A DNA stretch of 64,000 nt, taken from the NCBI RefSeq assembly GCF_900162685.1, contig NZ_LT727828.1, positions 1,294,723 to 1,358,722 on the forward strand. Direction: 5' to 3'. The stretch's first letter is position 1. Each line of letters starts with the position of its first letter. This document shows positions 33,387 to 42,878 of this stretch, piece after piece. This DNA is from Terribacillus halophilus (GTDB lineage: Bacteria; Bacillota; Bacilli; Bacillales; Amphibacillaceae). The notes beneath the pieces were generated by a model that did no database searches, was not told the DNA's origin, and saw only the letters and a program-made list of their open reading frames with translations. The translations under genes were made by a program, and so were the position numbers.

Positions 33387-33476
33387 CCTCTTATATTGTT
33401 TAGTAATAGTCAATACGACGGTTTAGTAAGAAATTACGCCGTAGATTGACTTACTAGCAATATAAGAGGTTTTTTT
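33387..33476 (+). terminator. Long hairpin terminator of the tRNA operon
   Basis: Outer arms CCTCTTATATTG (33387-33398) and CAATATAAGAGG (33458-33469) are perfect. Inner arms (TTAGTAA..GTCAAT and ATTGAC..TTACTA) extend the stem imperfectly. Seven T residues follow. At about 80 bases it is unusually long for a terminator. Confidence 0.75.
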
Positions 33477-33479
33477 AAT

Positions 33480-33659
33480 ATGAATAAAGATAAATTTATA
33501 TTGTGTTTTTGGTTAGTTATTATTGCTTTTTTTACAGGAAGAATTGTTAGGTTTATGATGTTGTATTTGGATTTTAATGGCCTTACATGCAATGCATGCA
33601 ACGATTATAATGATTGGGATGTAAACGCTAGAATAAAGTTGACACTTTTTGCTCGATAG
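33480..33659 (+). pseudogene. Small membrane-protein gene interrupted by an IS21 element
   Basis: ATG 33480 opens a frame with a hydrophobic segment (FILCFWLVIIAFF) and a CNAC pair. Its last codons (TLFAR) are supplied by the left end of the IS. Joining the flanks at a shared TTGAC restores a continuous frame ending in RIKLTSTWESSR then stop at 36118, about 62 residues, followed by a terminator. The gene was probably intact before insertion. Function unknown. Confidence 0.5.
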
Positions 33660-33735
33660 GAATTTACACTTTTGCTCAATCAACCTACTACTTTAGTAAA
33701 ATAGATTTGACGTTATTTTACTGGAGGTTAGTATT

Positions 33736-35292
33736 TTGGAGGAGAAGTTAGTGTTATATATTAAGATTAAGGAATTACATAAGAGAAAGTTTAAAGTAGC
33801 ACAAATCTCTAAGGAGCTTAAGATCTCAAGACCGACTGTCTATAAGTATTTAGAAATGACATTCGATGAGGCAAAGGCCTATACTGAACAGCCCTCGAGA
33901 AAGATGAAAAAATTAGATCACTATAAGGACTGGATACTGGCCTGGCTAGAAGAGTATCCCCACCTAAGCAGTGCTCAGATCCATGATTGGCTTTTAGAAA
34001 GATACCCCGACCTAGTGGTCGGCGGAAGTACTGTAAGAACATATGTAAGGGATATTCGAGAAGTCTATCAGATTGAGAAAAAGATGATTGTTCGTCAATA
34101 CGAAGCAGTTCCTGAGCAGCCAATGGGTAAACAACTCCAGGTAGATTGGGGAGAAACAAAACAGAAAAACGTGAACAATAAGGAAATCAAACTATACTTT
34201 ATTGCCTTTGTACTCGCTAACTCACGACACAAATATATGGAATGGCAAGCACGTCCATTCACTACAAGAGATGCGATTCGTTGTCACGAAAACGCATTCC
34301 AGTTCTATGGGGGACGAACAGAAGAAATTGTCTATGATCAGGATCACTTAATCTCAGTAAGTGAAAATGCAGGTCAACTACTTTTAACAGCTGAGTTTCA
34401 AAGCTATGTAAACGAGCGTAAATTCAAAGTTCACCTGTGCCGAAGAGCGGATCCAGAATCTAAAGGTATGATTGAAAATGTAGTGAAATACATAAAAGGC
34501 AACTTCGCTGATAGTCGTGTGTTTAGAGATATAGAAGATTGGAATAAACGGGCAAGGCAGTGGCTCGAGCGTACTGGAAACCACCAGGTTCACCAGACAA
34601 TGAAAAAAAGACCAGCAGAAGTGTTTCTCCTCGAAAAGCAACACTTACAGCCAGTCTCTTCGTTACTTTCATATGAAAGTACCAATAACCAAAGTATAAC
34701 AAGAAGTGTCAGCAAGGACAACACGATCCGGTACAAGTCAAACCGTTACTCTGTCCCACTGGGGACTTATCAAAATATGAGTGAGAATCTTGTGTGGATT
34801 GAAATCAGGGAAGATGATCAGGCCCTGATCATCCGTAAAGAAGCAAATGGTGAAGTGATTGGCGAGCATATGATCAGTTCTGAAAAGGGAAAGCTGATTC
34901 AAAACCGTCACCATACTCGTGATCGCTCCAAAGGTGTGGAAGAGCTTAAACAACGCCTCATTTCCCACTTTGGAGATCAGGTTCGCGCAGCTGCATATTT
35001 AGATGAGATTAGCCAAAGATACCCTAGGTATCGGAGAGATCAATTTACAATTATTCATAAGGTGATCCAACAATACCCAGCTTTAATTGATACTGTTTTA
35101 ACCAAGTGCACGACAGAAAAGCTCTACAATGCGAATGACTTTCGCGATATCGCTCATCACCTTGATGCTTTACGAGATGAGCCGATTGAAGAAGTACAAT
35201 CTTATTACACGAGTCCGCCAAAACATTCTCATATCAAAGCCTCTACCCGTTCTCTAAATGCCTATACTAGCATTTTAGGAGGTAGAGCATGA
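33736..35292 (+). CDS. istA: IS21 transposase IstA
   Basis: The protein has 518 residues. An N-terminal helix-turn-helix (about 17-40; KVAQISKELKISRPTVYKYL) is followed by the retroviral-integrase-type DDE core with Asp in QVDWGE (about 137), a second Asp in IVYDQDH and Glu in KGMIENVVKYIK. The C-terminal region is a DNA-binding beta-barrel. It appears intact and full length. TTG start after TGGAGG. Overlaps istB by 4 bp. Confidence 0.95.
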   Translation: MEEKLVLYIKIKELHKRKFKVAQISKELKISRPTVYKYLEMTFDEAKAYTEQPSRKMKKLDHYKDWILAWLEEYPHLSSAQIHDWLLERYPDLVVGGSTVRTYVRDIREVYQIEKKMIVRQYEAVPEQPMGKQLQVDWGETKQKNVNNKEIKLYFIAFVLANSRHKYMEWQARPFTTRDAIRCHENAFQFYGGRTEEIVYDQDHLISVSENAGQLLLTAEFQSYVNERKFKVHLCRRADPESKGMIENVVKYIKGNFADSRVFRDIEDWNKRARQWLERTGNHQVHQTMKKRPAEVFLLEKQHLQPVSSLLSYESTNNQSITRSVSKDNTIRYKSNRYSVPLGTYQNMSENLVWIEIREDDQALIIRKEANGEVIGEHMISSEKGKLIQNRHHTRDRSKGVEELKQRLISHFGDQVRAAAYLDEISQRYPRYRRDQFTIIHKVIQQYPALIDTVLTKCTTEKLYNANDFRDIAHHLDALRDEPIEEVQSYYTSPPKHSHIKASTRSLNAYTSILGGRA

Positions 35293-36056
35293 TGAATAAG
35301 ACAGTACATGAACTACAAAATCAATTCCGGCAGCTACGCTTAGCAGAAACGGCGGAGGAGCTACCACAGCTTCTTCGCGAAGCTGAAAAAGCATCGTGGA
35401 CTTACTTGGAATTTTTAGAGTCTATCACTCGCTTTGAATTAGCCAAGCGTGAAGCGAAAAGTCTGGAGAAAAGAATGAAATGGGCACGCTTCCCTTTCGT
35501 GAAGTCATTAGACGAGTTTGAGCTGAAAGGCCAAAACATTCTGACGGCTCGCCAGCTCTCTCAACTGCGAGAATTAAGCTGGCTGGAGCAACAGTACAAT
35601 CTCATTCTTTTAGGTCCTCCCGGCATCGGAAAAACGTATATCGCAATTGGTCTTGGATTGGAGGCTGTTTACAGAGGGTTCAATGTTAATTTCGCTACAA
35701 TGGGAGAACTTGTGCAGCTTCTAAAATCAGAAGAATACCTGAACAAATCTAAAGTTCAGCTTAAGAGAATTAGAAATGCCGACCTAGTGATCATTGATGA
35801 TTTAATGTATATGGCCATGGATCAAAGAGAAGCAAACCTATTCTTTCATTTGATTAATCATCTGTACGAACGAAGTTCGATTATCCTGACGTCAAATAAA
35901 AGTCCAGATGAATGGGGCAATTTAATCGGAGACCAAGGTATCACCACAGCGATTTTAGACCGTTTACTTCATCGAGTGGAAGTGATTCATGGAGGCGAGG
36001 AAGAGGAAAGCTATCGGATGAAAAATCGGAAGAGCATCTTTTCAGCAAAAGTGTAA
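35289..36056 (+). CDS. istB: IS21 transposition helper ATPase IstB
   Basis: This 255-residue AAA+ protein of the DnaC/IstB class has Walker A GPPGIGKT (about 109-116), Walker B LVIIDDLMY (about 161) and a sensor segment SIILTSNKSP. It works with IstA in target selection and strand transfer. Translationally coupled to istA by ATGA overlap. Its last codons overlap the inner terminal repeat. Confidence 0.95.
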   Translation: MMNKTVHELQNQFRQLRLAETAEELPQLLREAEKASWTYLEFLESITRFELAKREAKSLEKRMKWARFPFVKSLDEFELKGQNILTARQLSQLRELSWLEQQYNLILLGPPGIGKTYIAIGLGLEAVYRGFNVNFATMGELVQLLKSEEYLNKSKVQLKRIRNADLVIIDDLMYMAMDQREANLFFHLINHLYERSSIILTSNKSPDEWGNLIGDQGITTAILDRLLHRVEVIHGGEEEESYRMKNRKSIFSAKV

Positions 36057-36140
36057 AAAGGAAACGAGCAAAAAGTGTAAAATTCAACTTGACGTCTACA
36101 TGGGAAAGTAGTAGGTAGTAATAGGGAATGTCTGAATTAT

Positions 36141-36192
36141 AAAAAAGATGAGGCAGGTGTCTCCGAACTTACGGAAATACCTGCCTCTTTAA
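36141..36192. terminator. Bidirectional terminator
   Basis: GAGGCAGGTGTCTCCG pairs with CGGAAATACCTGCCTC (wobbles in the middle), with A-rich and T-rich flanks. It would end the interrupted plus-strand gene and the minus-strand rap-phr operon. Confidence 0.85.
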
Positions 36193-36225
36193 TTGTTCAT
36201 TTTAAGGGGTTTTGTCCCGGTTTCT

Positions 36226-36366
36226 TTATTTGCTTATATTTAGTGAAAGTATTATAGTCCCAAGATCACCTTTTTTTTCTGCTGTCTTGTTATCGTTTGC
36301 ATATCCAGCCATGCCGCTTAGAATGATCGTTACTACTAGTATCAGCGAGAAAACAACTTTCTTCAT
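36226..36366 (-). CDS. phr: Phr-type pheromone precursor
   Basis: This 46-residue peptide is too short for routine gene calling. It has an N-terminal signal peptide (MKKVVFSLILVVTIILSGMA, then GYA) and a hydrophilic C-terminal part ending GDLGTIILSLNISK. Strong SD AAAGGAGGG. It begins 15 bp after the rap stop on the same strand, the classic rap-phr cassette. Phr peptides are exported, cleaved to 5-7 residues, re-imported by Opp and inhibit the cognate Rap. The mature sequence cannot be set from sequence alone. Confidence 0.8.
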   Translation of the reverse strand: MKKVVFSLILVVTIILSGMAGYANDNKTAEKKGDLGTIILSLNISK

Positions 36367-36381
36367 TATATACCCTCCTTT

Positions 36382-37434
36382 TTAGATAGTAGCTAAAAGA
36401 TAGTATCTTGTTGCCAGCTCGAATTGCTTCGTTTCAGTATAATGCCAGGCTAGTTCTTTTGAATAGAGTCTAACATTATACAAATCGTTTATTCCTCTAA
36501 AATATTCTATACCTTCTTGCCATACACTTTCATAGTTCACCTTATCCTCATATTTCTTATGCAGCATGGAAAATTCCCACTTCATTGTTAAATCATCGTT
36601 ATCCATGCTTTTCTGGAAACCTTCAGAATAAACTTCTATAGCTTTTGAAGACTGATTAGTTTTCCAATAGGAATCAGCTAATAAGTATAAAATCTTCAAA
36701 TGGATGCGTTCTTGTCTATTCTTACGTGCTTCTTCCAGATAACGAATAGCTGTTTCCGGCAATTTGCGTTCCACATACAGAAGTCCAAGGTTGAGTTTAG
36801 TAGTGGTTATAAAGTTGTGATTATTTATATTTTTGTAAGATGCTAAAGCTCTATGAAGATGTTCTTCCGCCATTTCAAAATTATGAAGATCCATGTAATT
36901 CATCCCTTGCAGCATTTCTGCCCGGGCAAGAAGAAACTCAAATGTTTTATATGGTTTTAGGGATTCTATTGCTCTTTCTGCATGTAAAGCAGATAAAGTA
37001 GTTATATCAAGAAAATAATAAGTCATGGCTTTACGAAGGTGAAATTCACCTATTTCTACTGGGTCATTTAATTGATTCAGATATTTTTCAGCCTTCTCAA
37101 AGCAGTTAAGAGCTTCTTGGTAATGTTTTTCGTCATAGAATTGTATTCCTTCTGCTAGGTGTAGATAATGTCTGTGGGTATCCTTAAAGTGGACTAGGTG
37201 CTTTTTAGCATTGTCAATCGCAGCAGCACTATTCACGAGGTGTTTTTGCATTAGGTAGAAGCGACTTTCTAACAGTAAAAATTTTATAAGAGTATCTATA
37301 CTGAAGTCATCGGAAAAGCCTTTTAAGCGGTCGTGAATACTGACTGCCGCTTCTCTTTTATCAAGACGAATACTGATCGACCAATTATCCAATTCAGCCG
37401 AAATATTGACTTGATTATATATATTCTGTCCCAT
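36382..37434 (-). CDS. Rap-family aspartyl-phosphate phosphatase or Rap-like quorum sensor
   Basis: This 350-residue protein has the length and architecture of Rap proteins: an N-terminal helical bundle (about 1-70) and a series of TPR repeats (about 90-345; YLHLAEGIQFYDEKHYQEAL, HLRKAMTYYFLDIT, TKLNLGLLYVERKLPETAI). Rap proteins dephosphorylate Spo0F or block response regulators such as ComA; Phr peptides relieve this. The target cannot be told. SD AAAGGAGG. The partner phr gene is directly downstream. Confidence 0.88.
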   Translation of the reverse strand: MGQNIYNQVNISAELDNWSISIRLDKREAAVSIHDRLKGFSDDFSIDTLIKFLLLESRFYLMQKHLVNSAAAIDNAKKHLVHFKDTHRHYLHLAEGIQFYDEKHYQEALNCFEKAEKYLNQLNDPVEIGEFHLRKAMTYYFLDITTLSALHAERAIESLKPYKTFEFLLARAEMLQGMNYMDLHNFEMAEEHLHRALASYKNINNHNFITTTKLNLGLLYVERKLPETAIRYLEEARKNRQERIHLKILYLLADSYWKTNQSSKAIEVYSEGFQKSMDNDDLTMKWEFSMLHKKYEDKVNYESVWQEGIEYFRGINDLYNVRLYSKELAWHYTETKQFELATRYYLLATI

Positions 37435-37795
37435 GGAGCAAACCTCCTTTAAAGTTTTTATCTATAAATCAATCTTACCATTTTCTTGAAACTGAATGTA
37501 TTGGGAAATTTTGTAGTTTAGAGTCTATTAAAACAAAGATATTGAAGATGAGGTTTCCTACTCTATTGCACGTCGGTAAACATGTAGTCTTAGAAAGAGA
37601 AAGAAACAAAGGAAAAGAGCAACTCATCATATAAAAAGTGAATAAGCTGCTCTTGTTTCGGTAGACTATTTTGTCTTCAAAACATTATATAAGAATCTTC
37701 AAGATATAAGTTAACCTTATTATTCCTAATTTCCGCAGCTTATTAAGGGTATATGTAACCTAAGCAGTTGGAGTAGGGAAAGGAGCTTTTGTCTT
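37435..37795. other. Gene-free stretch upstream of rap
   Basis: These 361 bp lie between divergent genes. An AAGAGCA/TGCTCTT inverted repeat near 37614-37658 is visible. No gene or clear promoter was identified. Confidence 0.4.
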
Positions 37796-38113
37796 ATGGG
37801 ACTTTTAATGTTTTTACTAGTCATTTTTTCTATAGTATGTTTCTTGTTAGGATATGCGTATTTGAATGATAAAGCTGAAGATTTACTAATGTGGAGTTTT
37901 ACAGATAAACTTGAGAAAGTAACGGACAAAGATGGATATAAAAAACAACAAGGGAAATATACAATCGTAATGGGTATTATATTTTTTTTAGTTCCTGTTT
38001 CCATATTTGCAATTGAAGAGTTAGATAGTAATCCTAAATTACTTTATATATGGATTGTTGTTTTTGTAGTAGTTGCTGCAACAAATGCGATACAGACTAG
38101 AAAATATTTTTAA
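37796..38113 (+). CDS. Small three-helix membrane protein
   Basis: The protein has 105 residues. An N-terminal helix (about 2-22), a hydrophilic loop rich in Lys and Asp, and two helices (about 58-75 and 82-99) recall DUF3784-type proteins, without certainty. SD AAAGGAG lies 10 bases before the ATG. Followed by a bidirectional hairpin (38136-38174). Function unknown. Confidence 0.6.
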   Translation: MGLLMFLLVIFSIVCFLLGYAYLNDKAEDLLMWSFTDKLEKVTDKDGYKKQQGKYTIVMGIIFFLVPVSIFAIEELDSNPKLLYIWIVVFVVVAATNAIQTRKYF

Positions 38114-38135
38114 TAGATATAGATATCTTATAGAC

Positions 38136-38174
38136 AAAAGAAGCAGCCATTAACAAAGTAGGCTGCTCCTTTTA
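38136..38174. terminator. Bidirectional terminator
   Basis: AAAAGAAGCAGCC and GGCTGCTCCTTTT form a stem with one mismatch between convergent genes. Confidence 0.75.
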
Positions 38175-38186
38175 TCTAAACAATGA

Positions 38187-39167
38187 TTAATTAGGCCCAA
38201 CCACTGCATGTGGTACATAAGGCTCTTCAAGAAATGCAATATCATCAGTTGTGAGCTTAACAGAAAGAGAACCTACAGCATCTTCAAGGTGAGATATCTT
38301 TGTAGCGCCTATCACTGGAGCTGTTACTGTTTCTTTCGATAGTAACCAGGCAAGTGCGACATGGATACGAGGGACACCGTGTCTTTCTGCGACTGCGGCT
38401 ACTCGTTCTACAACCAATCGGTCGGCATCAGCGGTTGCATCGTATTTAGATTTTTGAATCTGATCTGTCTCTGATCGAAGCGTTGTTTCTGACCAGTCGC
38501 GTGTCAATCTTCCTGATGCTAGCGGGCTATAAGGTGTAATCCCGATTTTTTCCTCTTTACAGAGTGGGATCATTTCCCGCTCTTCTTCACGGTAAATGAG
38601 GTTGTAGTGATTCTGCATCGACACAAAGCGAGTCCAATTATTTTTGTCGGCTACGTGAAGCGCTTTTTGAAATTGCCAAGCATACATCGCAGAGGCGCCG
38701 ATGTACCTTGCCTTCCCGGATTTTACCACATCATGCAAGGTTTCCATCGTTTCTTCAATTGGTGTGTTATAGTCCCAGCGATGAATAATATAAAGGTCTA
38801 CATAGTCTGTCCCCAGTCTTGTCAGGCTATTATCAATTTCACTCATAATAGCCTTACGAGAAAGCCCCGCACCGTTTGGACCTTCATGCATACGGCCATG
38901 CACTTTTGTTGCTAGCACAACTTCATCTCGATTGGCATAGTCTTTTAGAGCGCGTCCTAGATATTCTTCGCTCGTTCCTGTTGAATACACATTGGCGGTA
39001 TCAAAAAAGTTTATGCCAAGGTCAAGCGCCCGTTTTATGATAGAGCGACTCTTATCTTCATCAAGCACCCATTTGTGTATCCACTTTTCTGCATCTCCAA
39101 AACTCATGCAGCCAAGACAAATTCTAGATACGTCCAAACCTGTATTGCCCAGTTTTACATATTCCAT
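38187..39167 (-). CDS. Aldo/keto reductase (broad-specificity)
   Basis: This 326-residue TIM-barrel AKR has the catalytic tetrad: Asp and Tyr in FFDTANVYSTG (about 54-60), Lys in LATKVHG (about 87) and His in YIIHRWD (about 130). The C-terminal NADPH-binding VIGATKISHLEDAV is present. It resembles YrpG/GSP69-like general-stress reductases. Its gene is divergent from an AraC regulator, which may control it. SD GGGAGG. Confidence 0.88.
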   Translation of the reverse strand: MEYVKLGNTGLDVSRICLGCMSFGDAEKWIHKWVLDEDKSRSIIKRALDLGINFFDTANVYSTGTSEEYLGRALKDYANRDEVVLATKVHGRMHEGPNGAGLSRKAIMSEIDNSLTRLGTDYVDLYIIHRWDYNTPIEETMETLHDVVKSGKARYIGASAMYAWQFQKALHVADKNNWTRFVSMQNHYNLIYREEEREMIPLCKEEKIGITPYSPLASGRLTRDWSETTLRSETDQIQKSKYDATADADRLVVERVAAVAERHGVPRIHVALAWLLSKETVTAPVIGATKISHLEDAVGSLSVKLTTDDIAFLEEPYVPHAVVGPN

Positions 39168-39339
39168 TTATATTATCCTCCCTTAGTTCATTATCTTTAA
39201 CTACCACTTCATTATGGCATAAACTAGAAACAGAAGATTAACACATTTATCTTAAGTTCTTGCCTATTCCTATCAAATCTCTTTCACACTTCTCGGATAT
39301 GAATTAGAATGAGCCTAACCATAGAAGGAGAAATGCTAT

Positions 39340-40233
39340 ATGTCTGAGGAAATAGAGAAGAGGTACGAACTAAGCAAGCTCATACAAAGAAACACAGAAC
39401 CGGATGGTGTGCATCCTACTTCTATCCCATCACTATTTCTCATACGTGAGTCTGCAATTAGTGAACCTGTTGCCAGAGTGAACGAGACTTCCTTTTGTAT
39501 TATTGTCCAAGGTGAAAAAGAAGTATGGCTGGGGGAGGAATGTTATCAATATGGACCTGGCAATTATATTGTGGCATCTGTGGAACTGCCGGTAACCGGT
39601 CAAGTTATCTCAGCTACATCACAATCTCCTTATTTAGCACTCAAACTTGAATTTACCCCAAAGGAAATTTTAGATGCTCTGCATGAGACCGGAATACAAG
39701 CGGGAAAGAGGAGACACACAAAACGAGCGATGTTTATAGGGGAAGCAAGTTCTTCATTGTTAGATGCAGTAGTTCGTTTAGCCGCTTTGTTGGACACGCC
39801 AAAACATATTCCAGTTTTTGCATCACTATATAAGAGAGAAATACTGTATTGGGTTCTTCAAGGTCCAAACGGTGAAGCACTGCAGCAAATGGCCGTTGAA
39901 GGAAGCAATGCCATGCGTATTAGAAATGTAATTGAAACAATCATCCTTGATTTTGAGAAGACTTTTCGGATAGAAGAATTAGCAGAAAGAGCAAATATGA
40001 GCGTCTCTTCTCTGCACCGCCATTTTAAAGAGGTAACTGCTATGAGTCCAATTCAGTTCCAAAAGCAGCTGCGGTTGCAGGAAGCAAGACGATTATTATT
40101 AGCGGAGTTATCTGACGTAGCAGAAGTCGCTTACCGAGTGGGATACGAGAGCCATCCCCAATTCACACGAGAATATACTCGTATGTTTGGTTCTTCGCCC
40201 AGAGCGGACATGAATCGACTCAAGAAGATTTAA
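39340..40233 (+). CDS. AraC-family regulator with AraC_N domain (copy 1)
   Basis: This 297-residue protein has an N-terminal AraC-type cupin-like domain (about 20-175; CIIVQGEKEVWLGEECYQYGPGNYIV) and two C-terminal helix-turn-helix motifs (about 205-290; RIEELAERANMSVSSLHRHFK and VAYRVGYESHPQF). Close paralogue of the gene at 40393-41295. Divergent from the aldo/keto reductase, its likely target. SD AAGGAG. Confidence 0.9.
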   Translation: MSEEIEKRYELSKLIQRNTEPDGVHPTSIPSLFLIRESAISEPVARVNETSFCIIVQGEKEVWLGEECYQYGPGNYIVASVELPVTGQVISATSQSPYLALKLEFTPKEILDALHETGIQAGKRRHTKRAMFIGEASSSLLDAVVRLAALLDTPKHIPVFASLYKREILYWVLQGPNGEALQQMAVEGSNAMRIRNVIETIILDFEKTFRIEELAERANMSVSSLHRHFKEVTAMSPIQFQKQLRLQEARRLLLAELSDVAEVAYRVGYESHPQFTREYTRMFGSSPRADMNRLKKI

Positions 40234-40317
40234 TAACTAACGGGGATATTATCAATAACTTTTATAGTTTCTTTATTTACCTCAATTAGAGATGGAGAAG
40301 GATATTAGATAAGTATA

Positions 40318-40376
40318 AAATATGCCTGTAAAATGCGATTATAGATTTTAGTTTCGCATTTTATAGGCATTTTTGG
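40318..40376. terminator. Bidirectional terminator between the two AraC paralogues
   Basis: ATGCCTGTAAAATGCGA (40322-40338) and TCGCATTTTATAGGCAT (40354-40370) form a 17-bp stem with one wobble, followed by TTTTTGG. Confidence 0.9.
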
Positions 40377-40392
40377 TTGAGATGAAAAAAGT

Positions 40393-41295
40393 TCACGCTT
40401 TCAAGGTGTCATCGTAACTTTCTTTCATCTTCTTGATATCTTGTATTGGAGGCAACCCGAACATACGGGCATACTCTCGGCTGAATTGAGACGGGCTTTC
40501 GTATCCAACTTGAAAGGCGGCATCCGTTGCATCTGTTGATTCTGTTAATAACAGGCGACGTGCTTCTTGCAGTCGTAATTGTTTTTGGAACTGGAGGGGA
40601 CTCATCGCTGTCACTTCTTTAAAGTTTCGATGCAGGGAAGAAACGCTCATATTAGCTATCTCGGCGAGTTCCTCCATACGAAACGTGCGTTTGAAGTTAT
40701 CCATAATAAACGCAATGGCCTCTTTTACACGTGAAGTGTAGCTGCCCTTTAGAGCGATTTGTTTCAATGCATCACCATGTTGATCAATAAGAACTCTGTA
40801 TAAAATTTCTTTCGTGATTAGAGGAGCGAGAATGGGTATATCATTCGGACTGTCGACTAAGCGAACTAATCTTGTGACCGAATCCATTAATGTTAGGTTT
40901 AAATTGCTGACGAACATGGCTCTGTTTAAATCTCTTTTCGGTTTCGCATTGAGGCTTGTTTCTTGTAAGATCTCTAAAACATCACTTGGCGTAAATTCCA
41001 GTTTTAGCGAAAGGTAAGGTTTTTCCATCGTGGCATGTGTTACTTGCCCTGTAATGGGCAAGTCAACAGATGACACGAAGTAATTCGCCGGCCCGTAAGT
41101 AAATCTTTCTTCTGCAAGAAGAACTTGCTTCTCGCCTTGAACCACTATACATAAAGAAGGATTCTGTATGCCGTATCTTGGCTCCGTTACATCTGAATAA
41201 CGTGAAAAAAATAAGGATGGCACATTGCTGGGGTAGGTTCCATCATTTCTAGTGTACCTTTCGATCAGTTCGATGATCTCTTTATGCTGCTTCAC
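40393..41295 (-). CDS. AraC-family regulator with AraC_N domain (copy 2)
   Basis: This 300-residue protein is collinear with the copy at 39340: CIVVQGEKQVLLAEERFTYGPANYFV, RMEELAEIANMSVSSLHRNFKEV, AMSPLQFQKQLRLQEARRLLL. The two HTH regions are nearly identical over long runs, whereas the N-terminal domains differ more, implying related operators but different effectors. GTG start, 8 bases after GGAGG. Divergent from the Crh-like gene. Confidence 0.9.
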   Translation of the reverse strand: MKQHKEIIELIERYTRNDGTYPSNVPSLFFSRYSDVTEPRYGIQNPSLCIVVQGEKQVLLAEERFTYGPANYFVSSVDLPITGQVTHATMEKPYLSLKLEFTPSDVLEILQETSLNAKPKRDLNRAMFVSNLNLTLMDSVTRLVRLVDSPNDIPILAPLITKEILYRVLIDQHGDALKQIALKGSYTSRVKEAIAFIMDNFKRTFRMEELAEIANMSVSSLHRNFKEVTAMSPLQFQKQLRLQEARRLLLTESTDATDAAFQVGYESPSQFSREYARMFGLPPIQDIKKMKESYDDTLKA

Positions 41296-41479
41296 GCATA
41301 GTCCCTCCCAATTCTGTACTTGTCAGAAACATTATATATCATCCCTCTCCTTATGTAAGCCTGGTTGAGAGGATTGTGCAAGCATTAGCCATGAATAGGT
41401 AAAAACTGCTGCTGCATTTAAGGGATAATATGTATAAAGCGTAATTTAATCTGCATAGGAAAGGAAATGAGGTCGGACA

Positions 41480-41761
41480 ATGGTTAAAATAAATCTTAAG
41501 TTTGGAGCGGATGGTGGAACAGCCCGTTTTGCAACCGTATTAGTAAGCAATGCTGCTCAGTTCTCCTCACATGTCTTTTTGAAATACAAACAAAAAACCG
41601 TACCTGTTAAAAATACGCCTAAATCCATTATGGAGATTGTTGATTTAGACATAAGACCATTCGAAGATTATCAGGTTATTGTAGATGGTCCAGATGAAGA
41701 TCACGCCCTTTTTGTATATAAGCTAAGATTACAAGAGTTTCAGCCAGATATTCAGCTGTAA
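41480..41761 (+). CDS. HPr/Crh-like protein lacking the active-site histidine
   Basis: This 93-residue protein aligns along its length with HPr and Crh. The HPr motif GIHARPA reads GGTARFA, so the PEP-phosphorylated His15 is replaced by Thr14, while the following Arg is kept. The regulatory serine region KSIMG reads KSIME (Ser49). Crh of B. subtilis has Gln at the first position and Ser46 at the second. The protein therefore cannot carry sugar phosphate in the usual way; a CcpA-type co-regulator or an unrelated role is possible. No pts genes are nearby. SD GAGG. Confidence 0.65.
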   Translation: MVKINLKFGADGGTARFATVLVSNAAQFSSHVFLKYKQKTVPVKNTPKSIMEIVDLDIRPFEDYQVIVDGPDEDHALFVYKLRLQEFQPDIQL

Positions 41762-41898
41762 GAACAGGCTTGCTATTCTGTAATATGCCCTGTTTGAATA
41801 AGAGAATCAGGCAAGCTATTGCCCGGAATGAGATAGCACACTTTGTGTTCTATAGCCAAATAGAAAAGCCAGGGCGACCCATAAAGCAGCAAATGTGA

Positions 41899-42795
<897 letters not shown>

Positions 42796-42807
42796 AGGCA
42801 TCTTTAT

Positions 42808-42838
42808 TAAAGCTATCCTTTGTGGGTAGCTTTTTTAT
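42808..42838 (+). terminator. Terminator of the AKR5 gene
   Basis: AAAGCTA and TAGCTTTTTT arms enclose 11 bases, shortly after the stop. Confidence 0.7.
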
Positions 42839-42878
42839 TCTTGAATCTTTTTACCGTGATTATCAGCTTGTAAAAAGT

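Larger units (their letters stand above)
33640..36086 (+). mobile_element. IS21-family insertion sequence, intact
   Basis: About 2.45 kb containing istA and istB. Both ends carry two copies of a transposase-binding repeat: left at 33639-33678 and right (inverted) at 36044-36083, each with a TTTACACTTTT(T)GCTC-like unit, a 7-bp gap, then a second unit. Terminal dinucleotides TG...CA are possible at 33640 and 36085-36086. TTGAC occurs at both junctions and could be the target duplication, which would shift the ends by a few bases. Exact borders are uncertain. Confidence 0.85.

Noticed and set aside
33120-33413. 97-codon minus-strand frame across the tRNA pair
   Set aside because: It is the antisense of tRNA-Gly and tRNA-Arg; the peptide (SQEGFEPPTHSLEG and so on) is a known kind of false protein produced by antisense tRNA reading.
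41480-41761. True HPr (ptsH)
   Set aside because: The phosphorylatable histidine is replaced by threonine and no ptsI is adjacent.
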